Assembly: GCA_013398015.1 (NCBI GenBank)
Contig: VZRR01007845.1
Span: 210,836-274,835, forward strand
Source of the DNA: Oreocharis arfaki
Taxonomy: Eukaryota; Chordata; Aves; Passeriformes; Paramythiidae
Length of the DNA stretch: 64,000 nt
Reading direction: 5' to 3'
Part shown: positions 14,097 to 28,200 of the stretch, piece after piece
Numbering within the stretch: the first letter of the stretch is position 1
Layout: each line of letters starts with the position of its first letter
Made by a program: the position numbers and the translations under genes
The notes under the pieces: model-generated
Seen by the model: only the letters and a program-made list of their open reading frames with translations
The model's database searches: none
Told to the model about the DNA's origin: nothing

Positions 14097-14603
14097 CGGA
14101 GCCTCAAACAGAGCATGAAAATGGTATTCTGGAAATACAAGCAAAGCTGAACAAAACCAAAGAAAACCCCAAACTTCTAGAGCTGTAGCAAAATCAAGAT
14201 GCAAGTCTGGGAGGACTTTGTGGTTTTGTTTTGAAACATTGGTGCAATTATAACTCCCAATCAGCTTGGTTGTGCATTCACTCCTTAAGAGACCTTTAAT
14301 AAACTCGTAGAACACGTAAATTTCCAGCTCTTTACCTATGCCATTGCTCCATTGCTTTTCACTCCTGTTTTCCAAACAACGCAATGGTGACAGACGTAAC
14401 AGTGGGGAGCTAAGAAAGCAAAGGATGGGAGGCCTTCCCTTACTTGTAAGTCTGTAAAGACCCTGGGCTAGGTGAGACCCCTCCATCCTTTCTTGCAGCC
14501 TCCCTGTGCTCACAGGAAATGCTTTCAGATAAAAGCATAGCAGAGTGGACTGTGCTTTTCCATGCCAGCTTGGCTCCATGCACACGGAGCCTCAAACAGA
14601 GCA
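14097..14603. repeat. Exact 19-bp direct repeats flanking 469 bp
   Basis: CGGAGCCTCAAACAGAGCA occurs at 14097-14115 and again, identically, at 14585-14603, in the same orientation. Identity stops exactly at 19 bases on both sides. Such repeats are of target-site-duplication size for LINE-mediated insertions, so the 469 bases between may be an inserted element; I see no poly-A tail or recognisable element inside. The 188-codon minus-strand open frame over this interval has no recognisable domain. Confidence 0.6.
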
Positions 14604-17600
14604 ACAACCAAGTTGCTCCAGCAGCCAACCACGCTCCTCTGGCTTCCTCGCCGCATCCCAAACTGTTCCGCTTGGAAATGACTACACCCCTGGCTACAAC
14701 TGAGCCTTTTTTCTTTTCCAGGTGACACTGCCACAGGGCAGGACTGTGAAGCAGGGCAAACCCAAGCTGAAAAAGCAGACTGAACACTCCCAGCGTTCGT
14801 GTGTTAGGCCGCACATTTCAGACTGCAGCAAAGCTCTCGAGCTGTCGGTGCTCACTGTTGTGGATCGAGCTGCGAGGCTCAGCCAGGAATTGGGTTAGAG
14901 TTACATAAACCCTAATTCAAAAAGGATTTCAGCTCATCGTCTGCTTCAGCTAACACAATTACAGAAGCAGCTTTGTCAATACACTGAAAAGATTTATTCT
15001 TTGCAAATGTTCCTGTTGCATTTACAGTCAGAAGGGAATTAGGACAGAGACAAACGATGCCCACTGTGTAGGCAAAGCTTCCAAAGGAGACAAGCAATGG
15101 AGAGGAGTTTGGGTTCATGCTGACACGCCACAGATGGTGAGGAAGTGAACCCTCCCAAACCCATAATGGGGAGAAGAAAAAAACACATGCTGCTTCCCCA
15201 AGAGATGTCAGCCATTGCTCTGCTGACTGAAGGGGTTATGAAATAGAACTTTGTAAAATTTTTTAGTTAAAGCTGCTATAAAATTCTACAGTAACTGGCC
15301 ATTCACCTTAAACCACTGAAGCGTTTTAAGCAACTGATGGATTAAAAAAGCAGAAAGAACAAAAAATCCCTATGATATTGTCAGCTTGCATTGGTTTGAA
15401 TGCCTCAGGAGTATTCAACTAAGCAAAAGGCATCCGAGGAAAAGCTCTGGACACTGATGTTATGATCTGCTGTTCCTCACACCTTCTTTAACATCCATAT
15501 ATCTACTGCCCCACAGAAAAGCTGTCTCATCACCACTGAGTGAGGGAAGGAGTGATCTCAGCTTTAGCACATGTTACTGGACTTTGTATGACAAAACTAA
15601 ACATATCAAGTTCTCCATGTCTCACTTGTTCAAGGTGCTGTTTATTCCAGAAGCTGGACTCTGCCTGCCTTAGGCTACACAGACAAGAAAACAGGGAAGA
15701 GCTCTGGATAAACCCTTCAGAATTAGGCAAGATATAGTATTAGGCCAAATAACTTTGATACTCAATAGATATTAATATTCAAATCCATAACTCTGTTCTC
15801 TCTCACACAGGTTGTTTAAAAGCTATTTTGACTGGGAGAGGAGTACTTGTACTGTTTTATGGCAACATACAATTGACTCATACATGCAGGGTTTGCTTGA
15901 TGGAAGAGACATCTGGACCAGAATTTTGTAAGTAGGTTCTGTTAAAAGTAAAAAAGTTATACCTGAAAATATCATTTATATCAAGTCAAACTATAGGGGC
16001 TGAATCAGAATTCAAATATCTCCAACCTTTGGCACATCTGAAACACAGCATTGTTATCTCTAGATACTTCCAAGTGCTCCTGGTGATCTACACACTTTCA
16101 CACACCTGTGGAAGACACTGATATTATTAACTAACACAGAGCCCCAGTCAGGACAGGAGCTGCTTCACAGCAGTTTGCCTTCAAGTTTCACATCTGTTAC
16201 ATTCCAGTAATTGACAGGCATGCAAAATGACCTGGCATGCCTCTCATTTGGGGTTGGAATGTGCTGCAGGAACACACTCGCTCCTACAAAATGCATTAAC
16301 ACATTCATGATGGGGCTCTTCAGGATTCTTTCTCAAAATAAAAAGACACCTCTCTTTTTTGAATTGTAGGTGAACCAATATTCACACTGGAGACTTTGTA
16401 ATTATAAATTACCACTCTCACTCTCCAGTACCGGTCATAGCACTGCTCCTGATGACCACAAAGAGATTCGCCTGTAGCATGCAGCAAAATCCAGTTAAGT
16501 CATGACATCTTTCTGGATCTTTTCCAACCAGAACCAGATTTAACAGACTTCTGAGCAGCCAGAAGACTTGAGGGGTCTGCTTGGCAGAGTGAAAACACAG
16601 AACTGAGAGAAGAGGCAGCAGCTAACCAGAGTAATGGCACACCAGTGAGTCCCATCAGATATCATACAAGAATTTAGCATTCTCTCATGAAACAAGCCAA
16701 AATTGTACAGGTGGGGATTTCAGGCAGAGAGATCAAGGACTTTAAAAGTCTAAAGCAGACTTTAAGAGTCCGTGGCAGAACACAGATGCAAACCTGAACG
16801 CAGTCTTTCTGTCATCTCTTGAACCAACCTTTGGGGTTCTGTTTTTGGATCTTTGAAATTCTTCAGAGGAAGGGGGGAAAAAAGGGAATTGCCTGGATAC
16901 CTCTGAGAAAAACAGAATGACATATAAGGCAGCTGTGGGAGTATTAGAAAATCCTGAGAGTAAAGATAAAACAAGAAAAAGTACACATTACTTTGAGCCT
17001 TAGAAGAGTCTGGATTTAACTCAGTGGAAAGCAAGCAGAGAGCTCCTAGTCACTGTAATGAAATGCTACACTAACTGAGCTATAAAGCCATGAAAATTGG
17101 TTCCTGTTCACACCAAATCACATTGAACTTGGCATTTCACCATGGGATGAAGTTCAGGTGCTTAATCTGCAAAGCAATGCAATTTTTGGCATTATGTAGG
17201 TACATTGTCTACCTAATTTTAATACATTTTCACCACCTTGAAAAGTAGCACAAAAAGAGAGTATCACCTTGAAAAAGTAACGTGCTCAAAACACTTTGAG
17301 TAAAACATCTTCAGAGAAGAACAAAGCTTTGATTCATTTTAATTTCAATATCCCTCTATGACCTGTGGTTTCAGCCACATAGACATATTCCAGCTATAAG
17401 ATGCAGCTCATTAGTAGCTAACTACTCCAGTGCTAAAAAGGAAAATAGAAGAGATCTGTTAGTAGCAGCAACCATGAGAGAAGAGTTGGTAAGAAAATAC
17501 TCCAAATCTTCAAATTAAAAAGAAAAGAGAGTAAACTCGTCTTTCAGAAATAAGAAAAGACATTTCTCAGAATCCTGCAATGTTGACGGAAGTTTTAGGA

Positions 17601-19203
17601 TACCAGGATTCCTGATGGAAGAAGCCTTACAAATAAGTGGGAAATGATCACTGAACTGTGGTGTTCTGGGGCATGTCAGCCACTTAATAAGCTAACAGCT
17701 GATCTCCACAAGTCAAGTTTTGCCTTGATGTAGTGCAGCCTTTGGGAACAAGTTATTTGAATTTACTCTCAGAAATGTCAGCCTCAGTGCTTACTGGTGT
17801 CACAGCTATTCTGAAATAGGGATCAGCTCTGCCCAGAGATAACACCACTGCAGGATAAACACCTGCCAGCTAAACTGACAGCTCTTCAAAGAGGCCTCCA
17901 GACACCAATCCCAGAAGAGCCAACAGCAGCTGAGTTAAGCTGGAGGTTCACAAATTGACCACGTGAAATGCTACCTCTCTCAGCCTGAAGCTTCACAGTC
18001 AACGAGGTTCAGGAAAGCAAATTATATATATGACAAGATTCCTGCAGTTTGCAAATAAATTTTCATATAAACTCAATAAGAATCTACAAATCACATCCTA
18101 AATTTAATGCATGCATCTTGTCAGTCATACCAGTATACAAACACCAGTCAGGATACATGCAACACAGTATTACTGTTACATCAGCAGCCTCAACAATCAC
18201 CATGGCTTTCCTAAGCTAAACAGAGACACAAATGTACAGTGGTGTCACTTGGTTGATACCAGTGGTGTGACATTACAGCCAAGCTAAGCAGTGACAAGTA
18301 TGGATTTCCTATATCAATCTCAAAATATACCAGCCTATGAATCTACAGAGAAGTGCATAACCCAAACAAATAACCTTTTAGAGGTACTGAGTAAATTGAT
18401 GCAAAATGGTCACGGTCCCATGCAGTGAATTCAACTGTTCTGAACTTCCCCTTCTCATTTTTAATTAAATAAATAGTGACATGAATTTCTTTAAAAAAAG
18501 AATCAGTTTGAACTAAATGAGCAAGTCTTCCACATAATCATAACATGGAAGTGACAGGATTAGGGCAGCACCCCCTACCCTCTAATCCTCTTTGTTAACC
18601 AGTTACTTCACCAAATGTAAAATGAGGCCCCACTTCTTGAGTCAACACTTTTTGGAGAGACCACTTGCTATCTACTTAAATATTTATTCAAGGCCATTAA
18701 GTTGTACAATGGTAGAAAGGGTTAGAGCGCAGCAGAGAAGTCAACTGCAAGGTGCTGGGGCAAAATTCAAGTATTCCAGAAATTACTACCAAAATAACAT
18801 GTATGTACAAAGAAATAATTTCTTTAAGCCAAATAAATGCCATTTTGTGTATTTTTTAAAACAAATGGACCTTTAAATTACATACTGCCTCTTCTGTTTC
18901 TTCATTATTCCCTAATATCATTTAGGTTGTAACAAACCTTTAGACTGAGCCCAGCCTAACACAGCCAAGTCCACAGCTAAACCGTGTCTCTATTGATACA
19001 AAGAGATATAAATCCAGACAGTGCAGTGGTACTGGATCTGGAATGCTGTAAAGAGGTGCAACACAGGAAACAAAAGATTTGGAAACAAGCAAGAGACAAT
19101 GCAGAGCAGATATGGAATTTCTCAGGAAAAATGTTTAAAAAAACCCAAATAGTTTTCTTGGGTTCCTCTATAACACAGACATTTAAATGCAGAAAAATGG
19201 GAG

Positions 19204-19243
<40 letters not shown>

Positions 19244-19247
19244 CAAC
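19204..19247. repeat. (AAT)n microsatellite with AAC tail
   Basis: About twelve uninterrupted AAT/ATA units (19204-19240) pass into CAACAAC. Overlapping open frames are simple runs of one amino acid (Asn on plus, Ile/Leu on minus) and are not genes. Confidence 0.95.
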
Positions 19248-22200
19248 CAAAAGGAAAGCCTGAGCAGCCTGAAACACCCTCTCCCTCCCAGCCTTCAGCC
19301 AATCAGGTGGCAAAAAAAATTCCTCATCTTGCAACAGGAGTCCTAACCAACAGGGTCATCAAACAAGGAGCTACTCAGGAGCAGCAGTGTTTTTGCACTT
19401 GGCTTCATAAGCAGAGTGACATCTCGTTGCTGACTGTTATTTAATCTGGCAATGTAACAAAGCCTGACTGGGAAAGTCCTGAGCGTTCCTTGTTGTTACT
19501 GCCCACCCATAATGACTGGAAATGACCTGGAACACCACCCAAAAGGACTAAACAGGGCTGCTCTGGATGGGAATGTGCAACTTATGTAACCAAAGCAGAA
19601 ACTGAATATTTAGGCTCATTCCATTATCCTGAGGTTCTCTAGCACAGGTACAGAGGTGCACATCTGCCTCTTAATGAAAATAAATGCCAAAGTATGCTGA
19701 TTCTTTGGGGAGATAGAGTAGCTCACCCAGCTGTCTGAATGTGGTAGGTAACTTCCTTTTGCTTCCTCATCTTCTGCTCTGCAGGTTTGTTGATTCTTCT
19801 GTATCAAGACTCAAAAGAAATGCTGGATAATGTAGGCAAAATATGTAGCTGTTTTAGAAACCTGAGGTAATTTCATTAATAACAGCTTACATTTATTTAT
19901 GATAGTATAGATGCAGAACAAAGTCCTAAATAGAAAAACAAATGTTGCTGTGCTATTACTGGCTACTTTTTATGGCTCAGTTACAGCAGTCAAAAATCTC
20001 CACTGTAAGGGTATAACAACATCAACAACAAAAACCCTACACAGCAAAAACATTCTGTGCTTCCAATAGGTTGCTATGGAAATATTTTTCCTTTTTTAAT
20101 ATCGAAGCAGCTTCACACACCCAAGCAGAAGATTGGGTGCTCAGACATTAGTCTGAGAAGCTTCTTCCATTTACAGGATGGCAACAGGCTAAAACTCTCT
20201 TTTAAAAAAAAATCCCCAAAAAACCTGTTATAAGTTAGTATAAAAAAATACAAATATAAATTGACAACTGGTAAAATACAGCAGTTGAAGACATAAGTTA
20301 CATCCCAGAAAAAATTCAATTCCATCAGTCAGAGAAGCTCTGCAGTTTGAGTAGGCATCTATGAAGTTCACAAAGAAGAATTTCTCAGCTCAGTGCAAAA
20401 TGTGCACTCCAAGGTTAGGTTCTCAACCAAAAAATGGAAAATCAGGTAACTCACCTTGGCATGAATCATTTCTGTGACTGAGAGTACTTCAGCAGTGCTC
20501 AGGTACACGCAGAAGATTTAGAAAGCAATAGCAAAACAAACCCACTTCAGCACAATTAGGGTTTCACAACAACACAGGATAGCTCAAAGGTGGAGGGATG
20601 TGACAGCAATTAAATGTAAACTCAACCTCAGAGTCCAGAGACTCAGATTCAATTTGCAGCACTTCTGCAGACACCCTCAGGCACACACATCTGCACCCAT
20701 CCATCTCTGCTCCCATCAGGAAAACTGCAGTGAGCAGCACTTCCCCATTCCAGGGGGAAGGCTGTGAGGATAAACACATCGCAAACATCCAGACATCGTA
20801 ACAGTAGGAGCAAACACATCCCTGAAGCTGGCAGAAGAGTGAGTGCCAGGCTTGTACACACATGGCTCCTTTCCCTTCCCATACCTCTGACAGCTGAGCA
20901 ACACTGTGGCTCTAAAAATAGGCCACAAATTCCACACTGTCCAGGTTTCCAGCATCACCTGAATTCACGTGGGCAGTTTCACTGCAGAAGAATATAACCC
21001 AAACTCACAGACAGTTACTCCTGAGACAGCTGAAGCAGTTGGAGAACCAGCTCTTTTCCATGTTCTTCTGCCAGCATTTGCTACCACCACAGAGCCTGGG
21101 TTTTTCAGGACTGGATACATCTTCTGTTCCCCCATCCCTGCTGAAAGCACAGTGACCCCCACAGCAATCAGGGACCATTGCTGCTTGAGCTACTGCATCC
21201 AAATCTGCCCTTCCAAAACATCAGCCCTGTCTTCTTAGGGCTGACCTGAACACCATATAGCAAGCACAGCTGCTGCTGCTGCTGACTGATGCCAAGAAAA
21301 CTTGTCACCCAGAAGTGATAAGAATCTTCCTGTATTGTCCCTTCAGTCAGCCTGCAGGCCTATGGGAGTGCATATTTAATACCTATTAAAACCCTTCTAG
21401 GAGTTACCCAACAGGAACAAGGCCAAATTCCTTTTCAAGGATCCTGTCTTACCTACTAGTGAAAGATACTTTGCTTTGATGACTCCTTCCCACACCAAAT
21501 TTTCTTTTATTGGTGGTGTGGAATGATTGTATAATGGAAAAAAATACCAAGATTTCAATGGGAAACAAAATACCAACCCAGAAAAACACCCCACTCATAG
21601 GCTTACGGAACTTATGGACATTTTCAAAGCCAGACCCCCATGTATCTGATGATATAGCTACTATGAAGCCTACTACATGAAACACCATTTTCACCTACCT
21701 TTTTTAGTCAGAAATTGAAAACCTGTACTTAGAGAATCAAATTTCAATACAGATTAAGAAAAGGAGGTAACACTTTTGAAAAAGTCAAATATTGACTTTA
21801 TTTTTTGAATAACTGGAGACAAGTACGAGATTTAAATTTTCATTTGAAAAGATACCAGAGGCAATATATTGACGATTCCCTAGCAGCTAGCACATTTCAA
21901 ATCAAAACGCTGGAAAAATAAGTATGTGATGTCCTAGATACACAGAGCAGCCACCCCATTAATCACTGAAAGCAAAGGACTTTGGCAAATGAAAATGCAA
22001 ACAGGTGCAGGAGGGCAGCAGGGACATCAGACAGGGCTGCTCTTGGGGAGCACTGGAACTCTGCTCTGCCCCAGCTCCTGCCCTCCTCTGAGCTTTTAAT
22101 TCAGGCCAGTGCTTGCAAAAGTCTGAATGTGACTGCCAGAGGAGCTGCCCATCACCATGAATGTCACTGCTGCAATCAAACATCCCCAGAAGTCAAAACT

Positions 22201-25200
22201 CAATTTGCCTCAAAGAACTCCACAACTAAACCACAACAGCCTGAAACATCTGCTTCACCACAGGAACAACTGCAAAAGGCATTACAGATTGGATTTATAA
22301 ACAATATTGTTCCCCACCCTCTTTTTTTTCCCTAATTATCACTTTCCTACAAGGTACTTTGAAGTTCTTTTTGCTAATAACTAGCAAACCCAGAGGCCAG
22401 TGGCAGAATTGACACGTCTAAGATCTGATCCAGCACTTGCTGAACTACACAGAAGAATTTTTTTCACTCTTGAAAAAAAAATTCTTGATAACTGAAATTC
22501 AACATAAGTTAGAAACTTTTAAAAGGTTATTTAAGCAGAGTACAGAGATCATGAAGCAGAAAAACCTGTGCATGAGACTATTCAGCAGTTTCAAAGAGCA
22601 GGTCTCTTTTTAAAGCTCTAATGTGCTCATTTGTAAGGAGCAGAAGTCTTGGTGATTAAACAGGCATTGTGCCCTCCAAAGGCTACATCTCTACCAGAGC
22701 TGGCTGAAAAAATGAAGAGTCTTAAAAAAATTCCAATTACATGAAATGAACTACTAGATCTTCTCAATTTTATCATTCTCCCTCAAGATGTGTGCCTAAT
22801 ATCTCAGTAAACTCAATGGCAGGCCTGAAAAAAAAGTACCGCACACATTTTTAACAAATAACACTGAATTAACATGTCCTTTAGCCATCTGTATCTTGAA
22901 ATTGATTGTTGGTTGAATAAAAACTCAATACGCCTTCCTAGCACTGGCAAATTCCAATACACACTCTCTTGTAGCAAACCAAGAGCAGACAAAAGGATCA
23001 CTTTTAATCCGAGACATCGCTGTTTTAAAATTTTGTTCCAGCCCCCTGCGCTAATTCCTACAGAAGATTTTTGTCATAAACTTTCCATTACTCTCACAGG
23101 CAAACCCTGCAGTTTGTTTTAGACCAACAAAAAGAAACCAAATCCCAAATCTCAGAGTCTTGCAAGTTATATTTCTTTCAAATATTGAGCAGCTTTCTCA
23201 TCTAAGCTCTTTCTACCTTTCATATTGGTTGGTACCAATAACTATACATGGTTCATACAGTAATTGTTTATCCTGTAAACACTGTTTATACTCACAAATT
23301 TAAGTTGTTTTCACCCCAGACTGACTGTAAGGCTAAACAGTATTTTTCACTGAATAAAAAATTCAAACAAATTTGAATGAAGAACCACTAAGATGTTTGA
23401 CACTACAGCTGTCAGCAGCTCCTGGTTGCAGTACAAAAGTCAGTAGCTACTGGCACTGCAGTACAGAAGTTACTCTAGTCCTGATTTTTTAACTGTGCTT
23501 ATTTTAAAAAGATTATTCTGGCCAAATTCAGGGAAATTTTAAAACAAAATATTGTTTTGTACAAAAGTTCTGGAGAGCAGATGCAGTAAGAGTGATGTGC
23601 TATACTTCTGCTCACTGTAGCTTTTTCACAAATTGCCACAGCAGATCTGTCCCCTAAGATGAGGAAGGTGCTCCACTTTCCAGCCTCTTTTGCTGAGACT
23701 CAGAGTTTACTTTTGATATAGTAAGATTTGAAGCTGGACTGCAGCTGAGAAAAATCTCCCACTGAGAGGTGGATTAGTCCTGGAGGTTTGAATCACGACA
23801 ACCCAAAGCAAGAAGCAGAGCCTTCACATTCTCTGCTCCAGAGCTGCATCAGGGACAGACTCTCACATCCCAGATCCATTTCCCCACGAGGCTGGGCTGC
23901 TTCCAGAAAGGTCCCACCTGATGGCATCACAATGGAAAAAATATGTGTTCACCTCTACATTAACATATTTTGAATAACAGGTTTCAGCACTCACAGTAAA
24001 ATTTAGAACAATTACACGGAGTAATATTATACAATATAGACAACTTACTTTTCTAATTTCCCCTTACAATTCACTCTGTGGTTCCCAGTTGAAACAAAAG
24101 TATTTCCTAAGCATTTGAATTTAAGAGAGTTTCACTCTATTGGCAGTAGAGTATAGTTTTGTGAAAACACAGATTTTACACGGTGATGAGCAGATGTAAG
24201 AGGATTTGTAAGGAGACTGAGAGGAAGTGGAACATACAGTGATATATTCAGAAGTAGGTATTTAAATTTAGGGAATTCCAAACTGAAGATCTACTGTACA
24301 ATTCTTTTTTCCCCCTGTTAATTATTCAGAGATACCAGACAGGACAGTATAATGTCAGCCTTAATTTACATGTGACTTCACATGAACTTACGCTCCCAAA
24401 TTCAATGTATGCATATGACGGGAAGGGATCCTCAACTCAAACTTTATACTACCTTGAATTTCTTTCTTCTACTTTACAATTCAAATCACTTCACCTACAT
24501 TTAATCTGCAATTATTTCTTTAATTGTTCACTGCTTAATAAATTCAAGATCATTCTGGTTTTGAATGTTCATAAATAAAATATTCATGTAGTCTATACAA
24601 CAGGAAGCATTTGTTACATTTAGTGCTGTACAACGTCCCAGGCACTCATATTTATATGCAATTTCCTTTTACCTCATGAAAAGAGACTGCTTTAAAACTA
24701 CAAATTAAAAGATCAGTCTTTGGGGATAGTGATACTTTAATTGCAAGATTTGCAAGACCAGACTCTAAGAAGACCATGTACAAAGACAGGAAAACGCAGG
24801 GCTCAAAGAAAACTGTCTTTGTTAAGTCCTGGCTGTTATTAAAATAAGAGCCTGGAGCCTTAGATACTCACCTAGATATTGCAGCATGTAGAGATTTAAC
24901 TGATTTGCACTCCAGCAACACCAAATATTGGCAGACAGTAACTGGGGACATTTGTTTTATTACAAGCAAGATTAGAACCCAGGTTTTATTTTTGTGCAGA
25001 CAGTCTCAGCTGCCAGAAGACTGCCAATTACATTAGTAAGAATAACGGCGGCATTATGCAAATATAAATTTACTTTAAAAAACCCAAAAAAAGTAGTCAT
25101 ACCTTTCTTCCCCTTGACTTCATTAATAATCAATACCATAAAAATATTCACATCTCTCAGGGTTGGAATTATTTCCTTAGAGAAGCCAAATCCTTCCCAA

Positions 25201-28200
25201 GCCTGTTCTGGAAATGGGAAGGATTTGATTGTACAGTTTGCCAAAACTGTAGCATCAAAACAAACCTGATTTTCTTAGTTCATACCTTCTTGCAGCTTTG
25301 TTTAATTAAGTGAGGGGTCTGGAAAGGGCAGGTGTTTCAAGCTAGCACTGCTTTTACTTTGCCCATAGGGGCATTCGTTATATTCAAACATCAATTGGAA
25401 ACTCAGAATTTATACTTGTTTTTCAGGTGTTGCTGGGATAAAAATCTCAAGGGCTTATCATCCACGAATATCTCCAGGCACTGACAGCCAGCAGGACTTA
25501 CCGGAAGGGTGAAGAACAAAAGCAGGAGAAAAAGTGCAGAAGACATTAATCTACAGAAAATCCCACGAGACAAGGTCAGTACATCGGTCACTGTCTGTCT
25601 GAGGTGAGAAATTCAATAAAGCCAGAGCCCTGTAAATCTCCTGATGAATCTTGGTAACATCTTTCATTTCAATAACAACTTTTATGGCTGGCAGAAGGTA
25701 AAACACTTTGTGATAAGCAGCTCTTGGAAAGTCCCAGACAACTGCAGTCGCCAGCCTCAAAATAACCAGAAATAGGTGCTGCCTTGAAATGTCTACCCAA
25801 ATTTGGCAATTCAACAAGATTTTCCTAGAAAAGCCCCAAGTGTGCAGATTAATTTCTTAACACAAACTGTTTACTTGTATCACAATACTCTCAGGACTCC
25901 CCATCATATTTTGGGACAATTTTACTCTGTCATGCATGGCCACATAGGTGAAGAGCAGCTCTTCTTCCTTAATGCCATATGCAAAGGGCATAAGGTATTT
26001 CTGGACTAAACCCCTTTTACTGCCACTTTCTTCCACCCAGAGCTCAGAAAGAGCCTGTGCTCCTCCAGCCCAGCCAAACCAAGAAATTCAACACATGCTC
26101 CTTAGCAAAAGTAGAATTTAAACAATATAGTCCATTCCTAACCATCATGACTGATCTAACAGCATTAGGAGTTTGGAACACCATGAACTGAACTAATTCT
26201 CTACCGAAGTAAAAAAATGTCAAAGGCTGCAAATTCGCAAAAATTTTAGACTGAACTTTTGATGGCAACCACTGGACAATCACCTGCGCTGTGGCCACAT
26301 ATAAAAAGTTCATAAAAATTCCTAAAATTAATTCTAAAAATTAATTTGAATGCTTTCATTTTGTGATGTCAATAAATTAAATATTCTTATCAAATAATGA
26401 ATGAATCCTATGACCAGAAAAATCTCCTTTTATGAGTTAACATGCCATACGTTGTTTCACACACAGTTTAAGCACCCTAATTAATATCTTACATATAACG
26501 AGCAGCAACTGTTTAACTCTTTATATACAACCAGAACTAAGAACCAGCTTTAATTTGCCCAATGCCCCAAATTATGTGTCCATTTAACTACAAGGTGCAC
26601 AATGTGCAAGAATCTGCTGCTTGCTTTCTTTTTCGTTTTTGCCTTGAATCTTCCCTTTTTTATGCTGAGCCGTGCTAGAAGTAAATAAATACACTGAATA
26701 AAATTAATTCAACACAGAAAAAAACTTTAAAAGGTATCCTCAGGGAAATAAGAAGAAAAATACGAAAGGTAAATATTTAATAAAAAAAAGCACTGAGGTG
26801 AGACCTGTATGACCTTCAGACTCCCTCCTGTCATAAACACATCCAGACCTGTAATGTGACATTGCCAAGGCAGGTAACAGGTTGTGACAACCAGTTGGCA
26901 ACTGTGCATAACATTATGCTATTCTAAAGCACAGGGCTATTTATATTCATCTTGTCATTACCCAGTCCAGCTCATTAGCTTGTTTTGTCTGCAGATGAAA
27001 AACACATATATACCCATGGAATTGCATTAAACCCAGGCTTTCCAAATTGCAGCCTAGCACTGTGACTACCAGAACCACCCTTCCTGGACTGCATTGATGT
27101 TAAATGAGTATTTAAACTCAGCACAGAGAAGCCCAAACTGGCTGTGAAGGGGCTGGTACAGCACAAGGCAAAGCTGGATGTCCAGATGAGGGTAGGTCTG
27201 GTTGGTCCAGAGCAGCACAGCACAGCCTTTGGTACGAGGTACACTGAGCAGAACGTGTCCTCAGCTATGTATACTGAAATTTATTTTTCACTTGATCTCA
27301 AGTCAGCTAGAGACTATTTAAAGAATTTTAAACTATGCTATCACAGGGCATCAGCTGCTTCTAGTTTATCACTGTTTCGTGAGGGGTTATCCTCCTTAAA
27401 AACCAATATGCACATTCAAATGCTGGCATATGGCACTGGCCTGAACAACAGATGCCCTTTTGGATCTCCAGTGGTTAAGGGATGACACACAAAATATTAA
27501 AACGACCTTAAGAGAGGTTCATGTTACCTGTGAAACACTTCATACTTCAACATTTTTTTAAAGCATCTTGGACTTTAGATAAAGCCTTTAAAAAATCAAC
27601 ACATTCCATAATCTTTACGTTACAAATTCCTTCTAACTGGCAGCATTTAAAAGTATTATTTTTCCGCCCATTTTTAGTATTTTCCCTGCTTTCAGTTTTT
27701 AATGGCATGAATAAATCCTTTAATGGCTGTGAAAGCCACCAGACCGGTAGCCCCCGAGACCCAAGCCTAATTAAATTGTTTTCAGAGTGTGTGGCTTCCT
27801 TTTCCAGTTATATAAACAGAGGCTGGCAATTACCCAAATTGCACAAGGGTACCCATAACAGCCAAAATTCACTTCCCACTGAAGCCAAGGGCCTCAATCC
27901 CTTGTGCTTTCCATTTTCACTTTTCCCACTCTATCAGAGAAGGTAATTTCTTCACCAGGAGAAGTTATCCCCTTGCTTTGGGAAGTGCCCTTCAGCTCCA
28001 AGCCACAAAGTGCAGTGAGTCCTGCTGTACCACGGGCAAAAAACTTCCTGTTCTTGTAACTTCCACAATGAAGGACAAAACACAACAAATCCTCCCTGTC
28101 CATGACTGCTTCTTTATAATACTGGGATTTTTTTTAAGATAAGCTGTAACTTAACTGCAAGCTTGTAACAGAGTATGCTGAGGTGACCCTGGCCCTACTG

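Noticed and set aside
14019..14585. 188-codon minus-strand open frame in intron 1
   Set aside because: No recognisable domain, no splice or polyadenylation context, and it spans the interval between the 19-bp direct repeats.
19122..19346. Open frames with runs of Asn, Ile or Leu
   Set aside because: Direct translations of the AAT microsatellite.
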